A stretch of DNA of 44,778 nucleotides, taken from contig USOQ01000011.1 of NCBI GenBank assembly GCA_900556395.1, positions 1 to 44,778 of the forward strand, in the 5' to 3' direction. The first letter of the stretch is position 1, and every line of letters begins with the position of its first letter. The position numbers were made by a program, and so were the translations under genes. Of the stretch, positions 24,784 through 34,501 are shown piece by piece. The notes below the pieces were generated by a model. That model saw only the letters and a list, made by a program, of their open reading frames with translations. It did no database searches and was not told where the DNA came from. This DNA comes from Candidatus Segatella caccae (GTDB taxonomy: Bacteria; Bacteroidota; Bacteroidia; Bacteroidales; Bacteroidaceae).

Positions 24784-26352
24784 CTACCTCTTTCTGGGTG
24801 AGAGGGTGATGATAGGGATGAGCATCTCTTCCATAGAGATACCGCCATGCTGGAAGGTGTCTTTGTAATAAGATACATAATAGTTGTAATTGTTGGGGTA
24901 AGCAAAGAACGAATCGCCATAGGCAAACACATAAGAGGTGCTGATGTTGGGGGCGGGAAGCAGTGCCTTGTGTGGGTCTTTGATGGCAAATACTTCTTTG
25001 GCTGGATAGGCGAGGTTCTTACCCAACTTGTACCTCAAGTTGGTATTGGTGTTGCGGTCGCCAACAATCTTGATGGGCTTAGAGGCTCTGATGCTGCCGT
25101 GGTCGGTGGTGATGATGACCTTATAGTCGCTCTGTGATAGCAACTTGAAGAGCTCGGACAATGCTGAGTGATGCAACCAACTCTGGGTGATGCTGCGATA
25201 GGCTGACTCGTTGTTGGCTAACTCGCGAACCATCTTCGACTCTGTACGGGCATGAGAGAGCATGTCGATGAAGTTGATGACTAATACGTTGAGGTCGTTA
25301 TTCTTTAGCTCGTTGTATTTGTCAATGAACTTATCGGCGCCCTGTGAATCGTTGAGCTTGTGATAGCTGAATGTGTTGTGGCGGCGGTAACGATCGAATT
25401 GGGTCTGGATGAGAGGGGCCTCATTCAGATTCTTACCTTCTTCTTCCTCTTCGTCAACCCATAAGTCGGGGAACATTTCTGCTATTTTGTTGGGCATCAA
25501 ACCACTGAAGATGGCGTTTCTGGCATACTGGGTGGCTGTAGGGAGAATGCTCATATACATGTCTTCCTCGATGTCGAATAGGTCGGCGATATCGTGTGCT
25601 AACACCTTCCACTGGTCATAACGGAAATTGTCGATAACGATGAGGAATACTTTCTCGCCCTGATTGAGGTGGGGAAATATCTTGGTCTTGAAGACATCGG
25701 GACTCATGCAGGGGCGCTGATCGTTCTGCTCGAGGGAGGCGAGTTGCTGCATCCAGTCGAGATAGTTCTTGGCTACATACTTGGCGAAGCCTTGGTTGGC
25801 GTCTTCTTTCTGCATCTGGAGCATCTCGGTCATAGGACTGTTGGTGCTGCTGAGCTCCAACTCCCACTTCACAAGACGGCGGTATATCTCCATCCAGTCT
25901 TTCCAAGAACGGCTGTCCATAATCTGCATGGCCAACTGTTGGTATTCTTGTTGATAACTGCTCTGCGTCACCTCGCTGACAATCTCCTTTTGATGAATGT
26001 TCTTTTTGAGCGAGAGGAGTATCTGGTTGGGGTTGACGGGCTTGATGAGATAGTCGGCAATCTTGGAACCAATGGCTTGGTTCATGATGTCTTCTTCCTC
26101 ACTCTTGGTACACATCACTACGGGCGTGCTGGGCTGTATGTCCTTGATTTGCTGCAGGGTCTCTAAGCCACTGAGTCCTGGCATCATCTCGTCGAGCAAG
26201 ATGAGGTCGAAGGTCTGCTGGCGACACTGCTCGATGGCATCTGCACCATTGCTTACTGTGACTACCTGGTAACCTTTTTTCTCGAGGAAGATGATGTGGG
26301 CCTTGAGAAGTTCTACCTCATCATCTACCCATAATAATAGTCCGTTGTTCAT
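24784..26352 (-). CDS. porX: PorX-type response regulator with PglZ phosphatase domain
   Basis: Controls type IX secretion. In Porphyromonas gingivalis PorX works with PorY and the sigma factor SigP. The receiver domain (1-120) has acidic D10 and D11, phosphoacceptor D54 in LILLDEMMPG, T82 and K104. A helical linker follows, then a PglZ domain (about 200-520), an alkaline-phosphatase-superfamily fold that cleaves oligonucleotide signals in known PorX. NFIDMLSH and ITTDHGS look like metal-ligand segments. 522 residues is the expected length. It starts 4 bases after porW, so the two T9SS genes are co-translated. Confidence 0.93.
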   Translation of the reverse strand: MNNGLLLWVDDEVELLKAHIIFLEKKGYQVVTVSNGADAIEQCRQQTFDLILLDEMMPGLSGLETLQQIKDIQPSTPVVMCTKSEEEDIMNQAIGSKIADYLIKPVNPNQILLSLKKNIHQKEIVSEVTQSSYQQEYQQLAMQIMDSRSWKDWMEIYRRLVKWELELSSTNSPMTEMLQMQKEDANQGFAKYVAKNYLDWMQQLASLEQNDQRPCMSPDVFKTKIFPHLNQGEKVFLIVIDNFRYDQWKVLAHDIADLFDIEEDMYMSILPTATQYARNAIFSGLMPNKIAEMFPDLWVDEEEEEGKNLNEAPLIQTQFDRYRRHNTFSYHKLNDSQGADKFIDKYNELKNNDLNVLVINFIDMLSHARTESKMVRELANNESAYRSITQSWLHHSALSELFKLLSQSDYKVIITTDHGSIRASKPIKIVGDRNTNTNLRYKLGKNLAYPAKEVFAIKDPHKALLPAPNISTSYVFAYGDSFFAYPNNYNYYVSYYKDTFQHGGISMEEMLIPIITLSPRKR

Positions 26353-26356
26353 ATTT

Positions 26357-29300
26357 CTAAAATCCTTCTAAATCAAAATATTCGTCCTCAAGGTCATAAG
26401 AGTCTTCTTTCTTCTCCTTTTCCTCTTGGGGCTTTTTCTTTTCTTCTGTCTTGGGGCCTTTGCCCTTGGAGGAAGTGTCGGTCTTGCTGGTTGGCTTGGC
26501 TACCTCTTTCTTGTTGGCGGCTGGCTTAGCAGTATCGGTCTTGCTTGTGGCTGGCTTAGCTGAGGCAACAGGTTGAGGCTGCTTGGCTACAGGAGCAGGC
26601 TGCGCAGACTTAGCTGGAGCTGGTTGTGGCTCTTCTATGATGACTGTGCTGCCTGACGCTGGTACGGCATCGGAGGGCTCTTCTGGAATGACCATGGTGC
26701 CTGATGGGGCTGTCTCCTCTTGGCGCTCCTCGGGGATGATGCTGCTGCCTGGCTGAGTTGCAGGTGCTGGCATGTCTTCTGTCACGATCGTAGTGCTCGT
26801 AGAGGGTGACTCTTCTAACTCGTTGCGTTCGCCTTCTGACTCGTTGGTGCCAGGTGTTGGTGCTTCTTCCTTCTCTGTTACAATCTCTGCTGGCTCTGTC
26901 AGTAGGTCGGCAGGGATTTGCTTGATAGGGGCAAAGTGCTGGTTATAGAATTTGTCGTAGTCACTATAGGCGTACTGTGTGCCTAAAAGGGCAAGATTCT
27001 TAACGCTGATGACATAGATGCGAGCCTTTCTTAGCTGTCGGACAATCTGTGTCTGTTGCAATACGTCGTGGGCATAGATGCGAGCTTCGTCGTAATTACG
27101 GAACCCTGTTATCTGCATGTGGTGTATGCCGTCTCGTTCTTCGATGTTGATATCGAAGTTGCGCACCAGATAGGTTGTGAAGTTGAACTTCGCTATCTCG
27201 AAGAGCAGTTGGTTCTCGTTGATAGAGTCGGGCTGATAAGCCAACAAGAATGTAAAGTCTGTTTGGCGCTCTGGGCTAAACGTTTGGTTGACCGCTTGTT
27301 CTTTCTCGTTGAGAACCATGCTACGGCGCTCCCATACGTTCTCTAAGTCGAATTTGCCTCCATGAAGCCTTCTGCCTGCTTGGACTCCATTGACTATCAT
27401 ACCTGCCATCTCGCTGATGCGACCTTCGGGGTATTTCTCTATGATGGTGTTCATGTCATTGACACATCCTTGTGCATCGCCCTGGTTGAGTTTGCTCAGG
27501 CCATTGATGAATATGAACTTGTCTCGGTTGGCACCCATGGGAAAACGGGTTTCTGAGATCTTCGCATTGGCTTGGATGATGTCGTATTTGCTTGCCTTGA
27601 ATGCTTCGTATGAAGCGGCATAGAGCGAGTCTTCTATGTGTACGCCAAACTTTGCATTATCGGCATAATAGGGGTCGGTGAGAAGGGTGGTCCATTGACT
27701 CTCAGGATAGTCTTGTTGGAGACGCGCGATGTAGCTACTTGCTTGCGAAGGCATGTTCTTACGCGAGTAGAGCAGATAGAGATGATAGTACACATCGTCC
27801 ATGTGCTCATAGGTGTTGTAGTGCTCTTCTATGCGGCGCAAGGCTTTCTCACTGAGTGACAGATTGTCGAGCTTGTCCTTGAAGATGACGCCTGAATGGT
27901 AGAGACCATCGATGAGGGCAAGATTGCTGGCTTGCATCTGCTCTTCGGTAAATGGAATCTGAGCTAAGTAGTATTCGCGCTTGTGAGGATCGTTTTGGGC
28001 ACTGTCGGTCATCTGCTTCAGGGAGTCTTCCTGTATGGATGCTTGTGCTAAGGAGTCGCGCATCTCATCGGTCATCTCTTCGGCACCTTGTGCCATGGCT
28101 ACTACGGTCTTGTTGATGCGTTGCCAGTTGTCTACATTCTCGCGCTTTCCCCACTGTCGCTGGAAGGATGTCTTACCCTGGCTTACTGCCATGGGGTTGT
28201 AGAAGTACCAGATGCCGTTGGCTTGTGTGGTGGCGTTGGGGGATGTCGGGTTGTTGCGGTTGTTGGCTGCGGTGTTGTTGCCCATACCGCCATTAAGCGC
28301 AAGTTGTTGTTGGGCATTGGCTTCGGCTTGTTGGTTGCGTTCTTCTTTCTCCTTCTTCTTCAGTTGGGCGATGACGCGGTCGATGGCGGCATTGCGATCA
28401 CTCTCGCTCATGGCTGCGAGTGCCTGAAGGGAGTCTTGGAGATGTACTGCCTCGGTGTGGGGAACCAGTTCGTCGAGTATCTTGGAACGGTCGGATAGTT
28501 GAGCATAGTCCTTACGGTCTTTATCCAACAGGCCGATGGCTTGTCCATAGCATCGGCGTGCATCGCTATATTGCTCCTTACCCCAGTAGAGGTCGCCCAG
28601 GTGCAGGAGTAGCACTCCTTTCTCAATGCCATTGCGTGTAGACTTGTTATTGCCTTTTTCGTATGCTGATATGGCATTGACGGTATCACGCTTCAGCAGA
28701 TAGATGTTGCCCATTGCGTAATACAGTTGGTCGAGGTATTCCTTGTTCTTATCTGAGGCTGCCATGCGCTTCAGACGACTGATGACTTGCCGGGTATTGG
28801 ATGATGCCATCACTTCGCTCATGGAAATGCGGGCATTGAATTCGAGCTCATAGGGAGGATTGAGACGCACCACGTGCTTGAAAGCCTTGTAAGCTTCGGT
28901 CTTATGACCAAGGGCTGCCTGTAGCTGTCCCATAAGATACCACTCGCGAGCTTTCTGTTTGCGGCGCATCTCATGGCTGATGACCTTGCGTAGGTATGGG
29001 ATGGCTTGCTCATATTGCTGGGTGTGGATGTAGTAGTCGGCATAAGTGTAGTCCCACTCCTTCTGGGCACGCCAGTGGATGGAGTCGCGCTGCATGTTGC
29101 GGATGATATCCTCGGCGTCATAAATCCAATCTTGCTCTATATAGCACTTGGCCAACCAAGCCTTGGCTCGTCCGTAGATGGCTGGCTGGGTCTCGAAAAG
29201 TCGACTCATATAGGCAAAGGTGGAGGCGGCATTCTCGAAGTCGCCTTGATAGAACTGTGAGCGGCCCATGAGGAGCCAGGCCTTCCAGATGAAGGGATTA

Positions 29301-29689
29301 TACTCTCGACGGTTGAGCCACTCTATGTCTTTGGCTGTCTTGCGGCGGCTCTTGTTCCAGTCGGGACGTTGCTTCATGCTGTGGCGCTGGATGGCTTTCT
29401 GACACTTCTCTATGGCGCGGTCGTAGTTGCCCTTGCCTAATTCGCGACTGTTCTTGTTGCCCACTGTATAGAGAGGGATGAGTTCGGTGTAATTATCCTT
29501 GTTGCCTTGCTCTTTTTCGAGTGACGCATCTATATAGGCAAGGGTGCCGTTGTAATAGATATTGTATTTGGCGTGAAAGGCATGCAGCCATCTGTTGCGT
29601 GCTGTATTTTTGTGCGTAGAACAGCCTGTCATTGCCGTTATGACAATGATAAGTAAGAGAATGATATGTAGGTCTGTATGTCGTTTCAC
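26357..29689 (-). CDS. porW: T9SS TPR lipoprotein PorW/SprE
   Basis: A 1110-residue outer-membrane lipoprotein needed for type IX secretion (PorW in Porphyromonas, SprE in Flavobacterium). The lipobox ITAMTGC places the lipid on C23. RNRWLHAFHAKYNIYYNGT is a family hallmark. TPR-like helices run through about residues 130-460 and 600-800. The C-terminal 190 residues are low-complexity, rich in P, A, T and E with repeated KTDTAKPA-like units. It lies between a metal-transporter permease gene (11-base gap) and porX (4-base gap). Confidence 0.92.
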   Translation of the reverse strand: MKRHTDLHIILLLIIVITAMTGCSTHKNTARNRWLHAFHAKYNIYYNGTLAYIDASLEKEQGNKDNYTELIPLYTVGNKNSRELGKGNYDRAIEKCQKAIQRHSMKQRPDWNKSRRKTAKDIEWLNRREYNPFIWKAWLLMGRSQFYQGDFENAASTFAYMSRLFETQPAIYGRAKAWLAKCYIEQDWIYDAEDIIRNMQRDSIHWRAQKEWDYTYADYYIHTQQYEQAIPYLRKVISHEMRRKQKAREWYLMGQLQAALGHKTEAYKAFKHVVRLNPPYELEFNARISMSEVMASSNTRQVISRLKRMAASDKNKEYLDQLYYAMGNIYLLKRDTVNAISAYEKGNNKSTRNGIEKGVLLLHLGDLYWGKEQYSDARRCYGQAIGLLDKDRKDYAQLSDRSKILDELVPHTEAVHLQDSLQALAAMSESDRNAAIDRVIAQLKKKEKEERNQQAEANAQQQLALNGGMGNNTAANNRNNPTSPNATTQANGIWYFYNPMAVSQGKTSFQRQWGKRENVDNWQRINKTVVAMAQGAEEMTDEMRDSLAQASIQEDSLKQMTDSAQNDPHKREYYLAQIPFTEEQMQASNLALIDGLYHSGVIFKDKLDNLSLSEKALRRIEEHYNTYEHMDDVYYHLYLLYSRKNMPSQASSYIARLQQDYPESQWTTLLTDPYYADNAKFGVHIEDSLYAASYEAFKASKYDIIQANAKISETRFPMGANRDKFIFINGLSKLNQGDAQGCVNDMNTIIEKYPEGRISEMAGMIVNGVQAGRRLHGGKFDLENVWERRSMVLNEKEQAVNQTFSPERQTDFTFLLAYQPDSINENQLLFEIAKFNFTTYLVRNFDINIEERDGIHHMQITGFRNYDEARIYAHDVLQQTQIVRQLRKARIYVISVKNLALLGTQYAYSDYDKFYNQHFAPIKQIPADLLTEPAEIVTEKEEAPTPGTNESEGERNELEESPSTSTTIVTEDMPAPATQPGSSIIPEERQEETAPSGTMVIPEEPSDAVPASGSTVIIEEPQPAPAKSAQPAPVAKQPQPVASAKPATSKTDTAKPAANKKEVAKPTSKTDTSSKGKGPKTEEKKKPQEEKEKKEDSYDLEDEYFDLEGF

Positions 29690-29700
29690 GTTGTAGGGTT

Positions 29701-30516
29701 TTACTTCTTATAAAACTGAGATATGCCTGCTTTTATTGTCTTGCAAAGGGTAAAAGTGAGGATGCTCACGAAGATGATGGTGGCACCAGAGGGTACATTG
29801 TACAGATAGCTGGCATAAAGACCGATGAGACAGTCTATCCAACCCAGGAAGATGCTGAGCAGGATGAGGTGCTTGTAGTTGTATGTGAAGAGATTGGCTG
29901 TCATCTGTGGTATCGTGAGCAGACTGATGGCGAGCACGATGCCCACCATCTTGAGGGTGGCAACAATGGTCATGGCGATGAGTGCCATCATGATGTATTC
30001 GATGAGGGTGACGGGTAAGTGTTGAGAAAGGGCAAAGGTGCGGTCGAAGGCTACACTCTGTATGGGGCGCAGAAACATGGTGAAGAGTAGGCCGACACAT
30101 ACCGTCAATACTCCGAGTAGCCATAGGTCGCTGGTGCCGATAGTGAGGATGCTGCCAAAAAGGAAGGAGGGGAGGTCGGGCATAAAGCCTGGAGTGAGAA
30201 AACAGCAGATGATGCCCACACTCATGCCTAAGGTCCAAAACATGGCAATGGCTGAATCATTGCGTATGTCTTTATGGTTGGATACCCATTGCACTCCGAA
30301 AGCACTGAGTATGGCGAAGAGCATGGCTGAGAGAATCGGGTTGATACCCGTCATCACGCCTAAACCGATGCCACCAAAGGAGGCATGGGTGATGCCGCCA
30401 CTGATGAAGACGAGGCGGCGTGTTACGATATATGATCCTATGAAGCCACACAGGATGCTCGCTAAGAAGGCTCCTGCAAGGGCGTTTTGGAAAAAGGTAT
30501 ATTCAAGTATGTTCAT
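29701..30516 (-). CDS. zinc/manganese-type ABC transporter permease
   Basis: A 271-residue ABC-3 family inner-membrane permease with about eight helices (ZnuB/MntB type). FISGGITHASFGGIGLGVMTGINP near residues 34-54 and the SLLTIPQMTANLFT segment are typical. Neither an ATPase nor a binding protein is encoded nearby. It overlaps the upstream 132-residue gene by 4 bases and precedes porW by 11. The metal is not determined. Confidence 0.9.
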   Translation of the reverse strand: MNILEYTFFQNALAGAFLASILCGFIGSYIVTRRLVFISGGITHASFGGIGLGVMTGINPILSAMLFAILSAFGVQWVSNHKDIRNDSAIAMFWTLGMSVGIICCFLTPGFMPDLPSFLFGSILTIGTSDLWLLGVLTVCVGLLFTMFLRPIQSVAFDRTFALSQHLPVTLIEYIMMALIAMTIVATLKMVGIVLAISLLTIPQMTANLFTYNYKHLILLSIFLGWIDCLIGLYASYLYNVPSGATIIFVSILTFTLCKTIKAGISQFYKK

Positions 30517-30911
30517 GAGCCTATATGATGTTCTTGGATAAAAGCTATGACTTCATCCTTAAGAGTGTCTGGCAGGTTGATGCCTCTGAGTAGCAGACTT
30601 CTATTCCATGCTGCTACTTCTTCGGGCTGCATGGTGTAGAGGACATCGGAAAACTCTTCTACTTCTTCTGCTGTGTAGTCGTCGGAGGCACGACCTTTGT
30701 AACGGTCTAACTCCTCATCGTCGAAATATTCTATCTCTTTGATGGAGGCTTCCATGAGGCACTCTTGTTCGCATTGGGCGTTCTCGCCGTTACAGGTGTT
30801 GCAAGAGACACCTTCCTGAAGGGGCTCTTCTGTGCCGTTGCGGTGACTGATGAGGCCTAAGATGGCGGATAGAATGCCTAAGACTATGAGGGCAATGATG
30901 AGATATAGCAT
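30513..30911 (-). CDS. small membrane-anchored protein with a four-Cys cluster
   Basis: 132 residues. One N-terminal transmembrane helix (about 2-22) is followed by a cluster C37-x2-C40-x6-C47-x3-C51 that could bind a metal or Fe-S centre, then an acidic helical domain (about 60-130). Similar proteins occur in Bacteroidales next to metal permease genes, from memory, but I cannot name a function. Its stop overlaps the permease start by 4 bases, so coupled translation suggests a shared role, perhaps handling of the transported metal. Confidence 0.75.
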   Translation of the reverse strand: MLYLIIALIVLGILSAILGLISHRNGTEEPLQEGVSCNTCNGENAQCEQECLMEASIKEIEYFDDEELDRYKGRASDDYTAEEVEEFSDVLYTMQPEEVAAWNRSLLLRGINLPDTLKDEVIAFIQEHHIGS

Positions 30912-30999
30912 GGGTGAGTCGTATTGGGGGGCTTTATGCTCTTAAAATATTCTTATATAATGCTCTTATTCTTATATTTCTTATATGGATAGGACGAGT

Positions 31000-32247
31000 T
31001 TATGGCTTTTCGGTGATACTGAAGCCTACTGCCTTGAGGTCTTCCCAAAAGTGGGGATATGACTTGGTGACAACTTCTGGATGATTGATCTGTAACTGGG
31101 GAAACTTGAATGCCAAAGGGGCAAAGGCCATAGCCATGCGGTGGTCTTCGTAGGTGTCGATAGGCGCTAAACTGGCCTCGCAAGTCTCTCCGTCCCAATA
31201 GAGCGTGTTGTCGTTCTCATCGTGTATGACATAGCCCACTTTTTTAAGCTCGCACTTCAAGGCTTCTATTCGGTCGGTCTCTTTTATCTTGAGAGTGGCG
31301 AGACCGGTGAAGCGGAACTTGACTCCCATCGCACAACAGGCCACGACGATGGTCTGAGCCAGGTCGGGGGAGCCTGTGAAGTCGTAGTCCAGTCGGGGTA
31401 AGGTGCAGCGATGGGCTTTGAGCTTGAGAGGGGAGATGCTATCGCGATTTGCAAAATCGCTTTTCACACCTAATAGACTGAATATGTATTTTACCACGGA
31501 GTCGCCCTGTTTGGTGTTGTCTGTAAGACCTTCTAATTGTATTTGTGACTCTGGGTCGCCATGGAGAGCCATGATCTCATACCAATAGGATGATGCGCTC
31601 CAATCGCTCTCGATGGTGTAGCTCGCTATTGGGGTGTAGGGCTTGGGGGCTACGGTGATGGTGTCTATGTCGGTCCATTTGGCTTCGGCTCCAAACTGGC
31701 GCATCGTACAAAGGGTGAGGTCGATGTAGGGGCGTGAGGCTATATCGCCTGTGAGCTTTAACTCCAGACCTTTTTTCAGGATAGGGCCTATCATCAAGAG
31801 GGCTGAGATGTATTGTGAACTGATGTTGCCTACAACTTCTAAACGACCGCCTTCAAGAACTTTGCCTTGGATGCGGAGTGGGGGATAGCCTTCTTTCTCC
31901 ACATACTCGATGTCGGCACCTAAACGCTTCAGGGCGTCTACGAGTACTGCTATGGGACGATTCTTCATGCGCTCGGTACCTGTGATGGTATGAATGCCTG
32001 GGGTGCTTGCTAAGTAGGCTGTCATAAAGCGCATGGCTGTACCTGCTGCCTTGATGTTAATGGTGTCAGGCATATCTTTGAGGGCGTTGACTATGACTTC
32101 GGTGTCATCGCAGTCGCTCAGGTTGTTTAGTGGAAAGGTGCATCCTGCCATGGCGTGTATAACGAGTGCTCTGTTGCAGATGCTCTTGGATGCGGGGAGC
32201 TTGATGGTACTGTTGAGTTGCTGAGGGGCTTGGATGATATATTTCAT
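31000..32247 (-). CDS. aroA: 3-phosphoshikimate 1-carboxyvinyltransferase (EPSP synthase)
   Basis: Joins shikimate 3-phosphate and phosphoenolpyruvate in aromatic amino-acid synthesis. SKSICNRALVI (20-30) carries the substrate-binding K, S and R. GTAMRF (69-74) and EDHRMAMAFAPLA near the C-terminus are also diagnostic. At 415 residues it is slightly shorter than the usual 425-430. It follows the metalloprotease gene by 21 bases on the minus strand. Confidence 0.95.
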   Translation of the reverse strand: MKYIIQAPQQLNSTIKLPASKSICNRALVIHAMAGCTFPLNNLSDCDDTEVIVNALKDMPDTINIKAAGTAMRFMTAYLASTPGIHTITGTERMKNRPIAVLVDALKRLGADIEYVEKEGYPPLRIQGKVLEGGRLEVVGNISSQYISALLMIGPILKKGLELKLTGDIASRPYIDLTLCTMRQFGAEAKWTDIDTITVAPKPYTPIASYTIESDWSASSYWYEIMALHGDPESQIQLEGLTDNTKQGDSVVKYIFSLLGVKSDFANRDSISPLKLKAHRCTLPRLDYDFTGSPDLAQTIVVACCAMGVKFRFTGLATLKIKETDRIEALKCELKKVGYVIHDENDNTLYWDGETCEASLAPIDTYEDHRMAMAFAPLAFKFPQLQINHPEVVTKSYPHFWEDLKAVGFSITEKP

Positions 32248-32268
32248 GTTGCTTGTTTTTTTTCGGTT

Positions 32269-33444
32269 TTATTTGACTATGATTACTGGCAAGTCGAGCG
32301 GTTCGTCACTTTCTGCTTCTACGGAACGGGTGGTAGGACGATCTTTCTTTGGACCTGGCATGAGGGGACTGTAGTAGAGCACTTGGCGGATGCGGTGCCG
32401 TTGCTGCTCTGTTAACTGATAACTCAGACTCATCGAGTAGTCCATGATGTTGATAGAACTCCAAGTCTCGCCTGTGTCATTGTGGCGAGCTATCATGTCG
32501 TTGAGGAGGAGAACGGCGTTTTGTCCTGTTTCTTTAGCTTCTTTATTCTTTTCTTCTATGTATTTTGATAGCCATGTGTTATAGGCTGGGCGATTGTAAC
32601 TCTTCGTGTCTGTACAGTAGTCGGTATCACTGCACGACTCGAGGGACTTGCCGTCTTTTTCTGCAAATACATGGTGGAGTCCCAGATAGTGTCCCAACTC
32701 GTGGGCCAGCGTGGCGTTGGCGTCATATATGTAGTTGGCAGTATTCTCTGTTTCTGATGTTTGACCTTTATAGCGACTGCTCTCGTAATAGATGTATGAA
32801 CTATTGATGCAGAGACAGTGAGCGTATTTTAGATTGCTCTTCGATAGCTTGGTTCGATTGGTGTTGTTAAGTCCTTCTAACTGTGGATAGCCTGCTGCAG
32901 TGAATGGCATCACGCTGATACCAAGGGTGATGGATTGGTCGTCTTTGTTTTTTGCAAAGGGGTATACCATCACGTTGATATATTCGTTGGGATCCCATAC
33001 GTAGCGGGTGTATCTGCGAGTCTTGTCTCCCATAAACTTATTGCAGTCTATGGGATAACTATTTGTCCACTTGATGTATTCTACGCCTGGTTGTGCTAAT
33101 GCTTGGTTTTGCTCGTTCTTTTCTGCTAAAACAAACTTGATGTGCACGTTGACACTGTTCTCGTAATCTCGATAAGTGTAGATGTTGCCTTGGTAAAGTT
33201 CATTGACGTGGGCTACCAGTTCCTTGAGTCGGTTGTAGTCTACGTATTGCTCTTTGTTCTGGCTGTCTTGATAGAATACGTGGAAGATCAGAGGTATCTG
33301 ATATTCATAATCGTCGCCAGTGATGAGGTCATCGTCGCGGTCTTGTTCGATGTCGGCATAAAATTCTTCTATGCTACTTTTGCAGGAAGAAAGAATGCTG
33401 GCTGAAACCAATACAAACAAGAGGCTGTATATATAATGTTTCAT
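32269..33444 (-). CDS. zinc metalloprotease lipoprotein (metzincin, M43-like)
   Basis: 391 residues. The lipobox SILSSC puts the lipid on C21. The zinc site HExxHxxGxxH is complete (H248, E249, H252, G255, H258), and INIMDYS downstream is the Met-turn expected of metzincins. A CSDTDYC pair lies between them. This is a Bacteroidetes family usually annotated as zinc-dependent metalloproteinase lipoprotein; substrates are unknown. A TATTTTTG box on the minus strand at 33474-33481 probably starts the run that continues into aroA and perhaps to tsaE. Confidence 0.88.
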   Translation of the reverse strand: MKHYIYSLLFVLVSASILSSCKSSIEEFYADIEQDRDDDLITGDDYEYQIPLIFHVFYQDSQNKEQYVDYNRLKELVAHVNELYQGNIYTYRDYENSVNVHIKFVLAEKNEQNQALAQPGVEYIKWTNSYPIDCNKFMGDKTRRYTRYVWDPNEYINVMVYPFAKNKDDQSITLGISVMPFTAAGYPQLEGLNNTNRTKLSKSNLKYAHCLCINSSYIYYESSRYKGQTSETENTANYIYDANATLAHELGHYLGLHHVFAEKDGKSLESCSDTDYCTDTKSYNRPAYNTWLSKYIEEKNKEAKETGQNAVLLLNDMIARHNDTGETWSSINIMDYSMSLSYQLTEQQRHRIRQVLYYSPLMPGPKKDRPTTRSVEAESDEPLDLPVIIVK

Positions 33445-33865
33445 GCGTGGGTACTTATTTATATATTCTGTTGCAAAAATACAAAAAATATTGTAGTAAC
33501 GTGCATAAATTGTTTTAAATCTATGAAATGGATGGAAAAACCTGCTTTCTTGGATGATACTCTTTATGGAGGTTTTTCTTCTGTGTTTGCTGCTGTATGA
33601 GATTCATCTTCTTGGAATTGGATAAATTTTACAAAATGTTAGCAATTAAGAGGGGATAAACCAAATATAGGAAAGGCGTCTTGACAAAGTGTAAGTAAAA
33701 ATAATAAAAACTTATGATTTCTTAGTTTGTGTGCGTTACAAATTGCAAAATATTATCACGTCAAAAAATATGATAAAATTGAGTTAATGAAAATTACAAC
33801 TTGCCTGATTTATTATTATCTTTGCAACAGAAAAAGAAAATATAAACCTATAAAACGTAATAACA
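33445..33865. other. AT-rich intergenic region with divergent promoters
   Basis: No gene seen. It holds the minus-strand -7 box at 33474-33481 and the plus-strand TATCTTTG box at 33817-33824. An imperfectly placed hairpin has 9-bp arms GAAAAACCT and complement (33535-33543 and 33570-33578). Confidence 0.5.
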
Positions 33866-34372
33866 ATGAAACGAGTAATATTTCTTTCAGTAATGTTGAT
33901 GTTGACCATTGCAAGCTTTGGTCGCAAACATGTAGAGAAGGCAACGGTTGTTGCTGACACAATATTCTATGCAGAGAATATGAGTAATGTGGCAAGTGCT
34001 GAGCAGGCTGCTTACTATCGCATCTTGATGACTACAGGGTCTGGACTTACCAAGAAGGATGTTTTCCAAGACTTCTATATGAACGGTAATTTAAGAGCCG
34101 AGGGCGGTTATAGCTTCATCGACTTGGGTAATGATCGTAATACGATTTTCAATGGCGAGGTTACTTCTTACTACAAGAATGGTAAGGAAAAATGGCACGG
34201 AAAATATGTCAATGGTAAGCGAGAAGGTTACTTCACATTGCAGCTCCGTGATGGTGGTGTCGCTGTAGTTCAGTTTAAGTCTGGTAAATCAGTTCATGAT
34301 TTCTTTACTGTAACCTATCAGGATGGCACCATGGAAAAGAAACCTCTTACTGAAATCAAAGGTTTGTTGTAA
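33866..34372 (+). CDS. secreted MORN-type repeat protein
   Basis: 168 residues with a Sec signal peptide (about 1-19). The middle contains MORN/YwqK-like repeats: FNGEVTSYYKNGKEKWHGKY and VNGKREGYFTLQLRDGG, with the usual Y-x-N-G-K pattern. Such repeats form beta-hairpins and appear in many Bacteroidetes secreted proteins of unknown role. It is a lone plus-strand gene with its own TATCTTTG promoter box and a terminator at 34434-34465. Confidence 0.75.
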   Translation: MKRVIFLSVMLMLTIASFGRKHVEKATVVADTIFYAENMSNVASAEQAAYYRILMTTGSGLTKKDVFQDFYMNGNLRAEGGYSFIDLGNDRNTIFNGEVTSYYKNGKEKWHGKYVNGKREGYFTLQLRDGGVAVVQFKSGKSVHDFFTVTYQDGTMEKKPLTEIKGLL

Positions 34373-34433
34373 AGATGTATTAAATCGAATCTCTCTTATA
34401 TAAATTATAATTTTATGTTGATATGACCTATAT

Positions 34434-34465
34434 GAGGGCTATCCTCCGTGAGGAAGGTAGCCCTC
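34434..34465 (+). terminator. terminator after the MORN-type gene
   Basis: GAGGGCTATCCT pairs with AGGA and TAGCCCTC with a 3-base bulge. A T-rich run (TCTTTATGGTCTTTTTTT) follows. Confidence 0.75.
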
Positions 34466-34501
34466 TCTTTATGGTCTTTTTTTATTTAAATAAGAGAAAT
34501 A

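Noticed and set aside
28088..28498. 136-codon plus-strand frame opposite porW
   Set aside because: Composition is a complement artefact of the TPR lipoprotein gene; no start context or homology.
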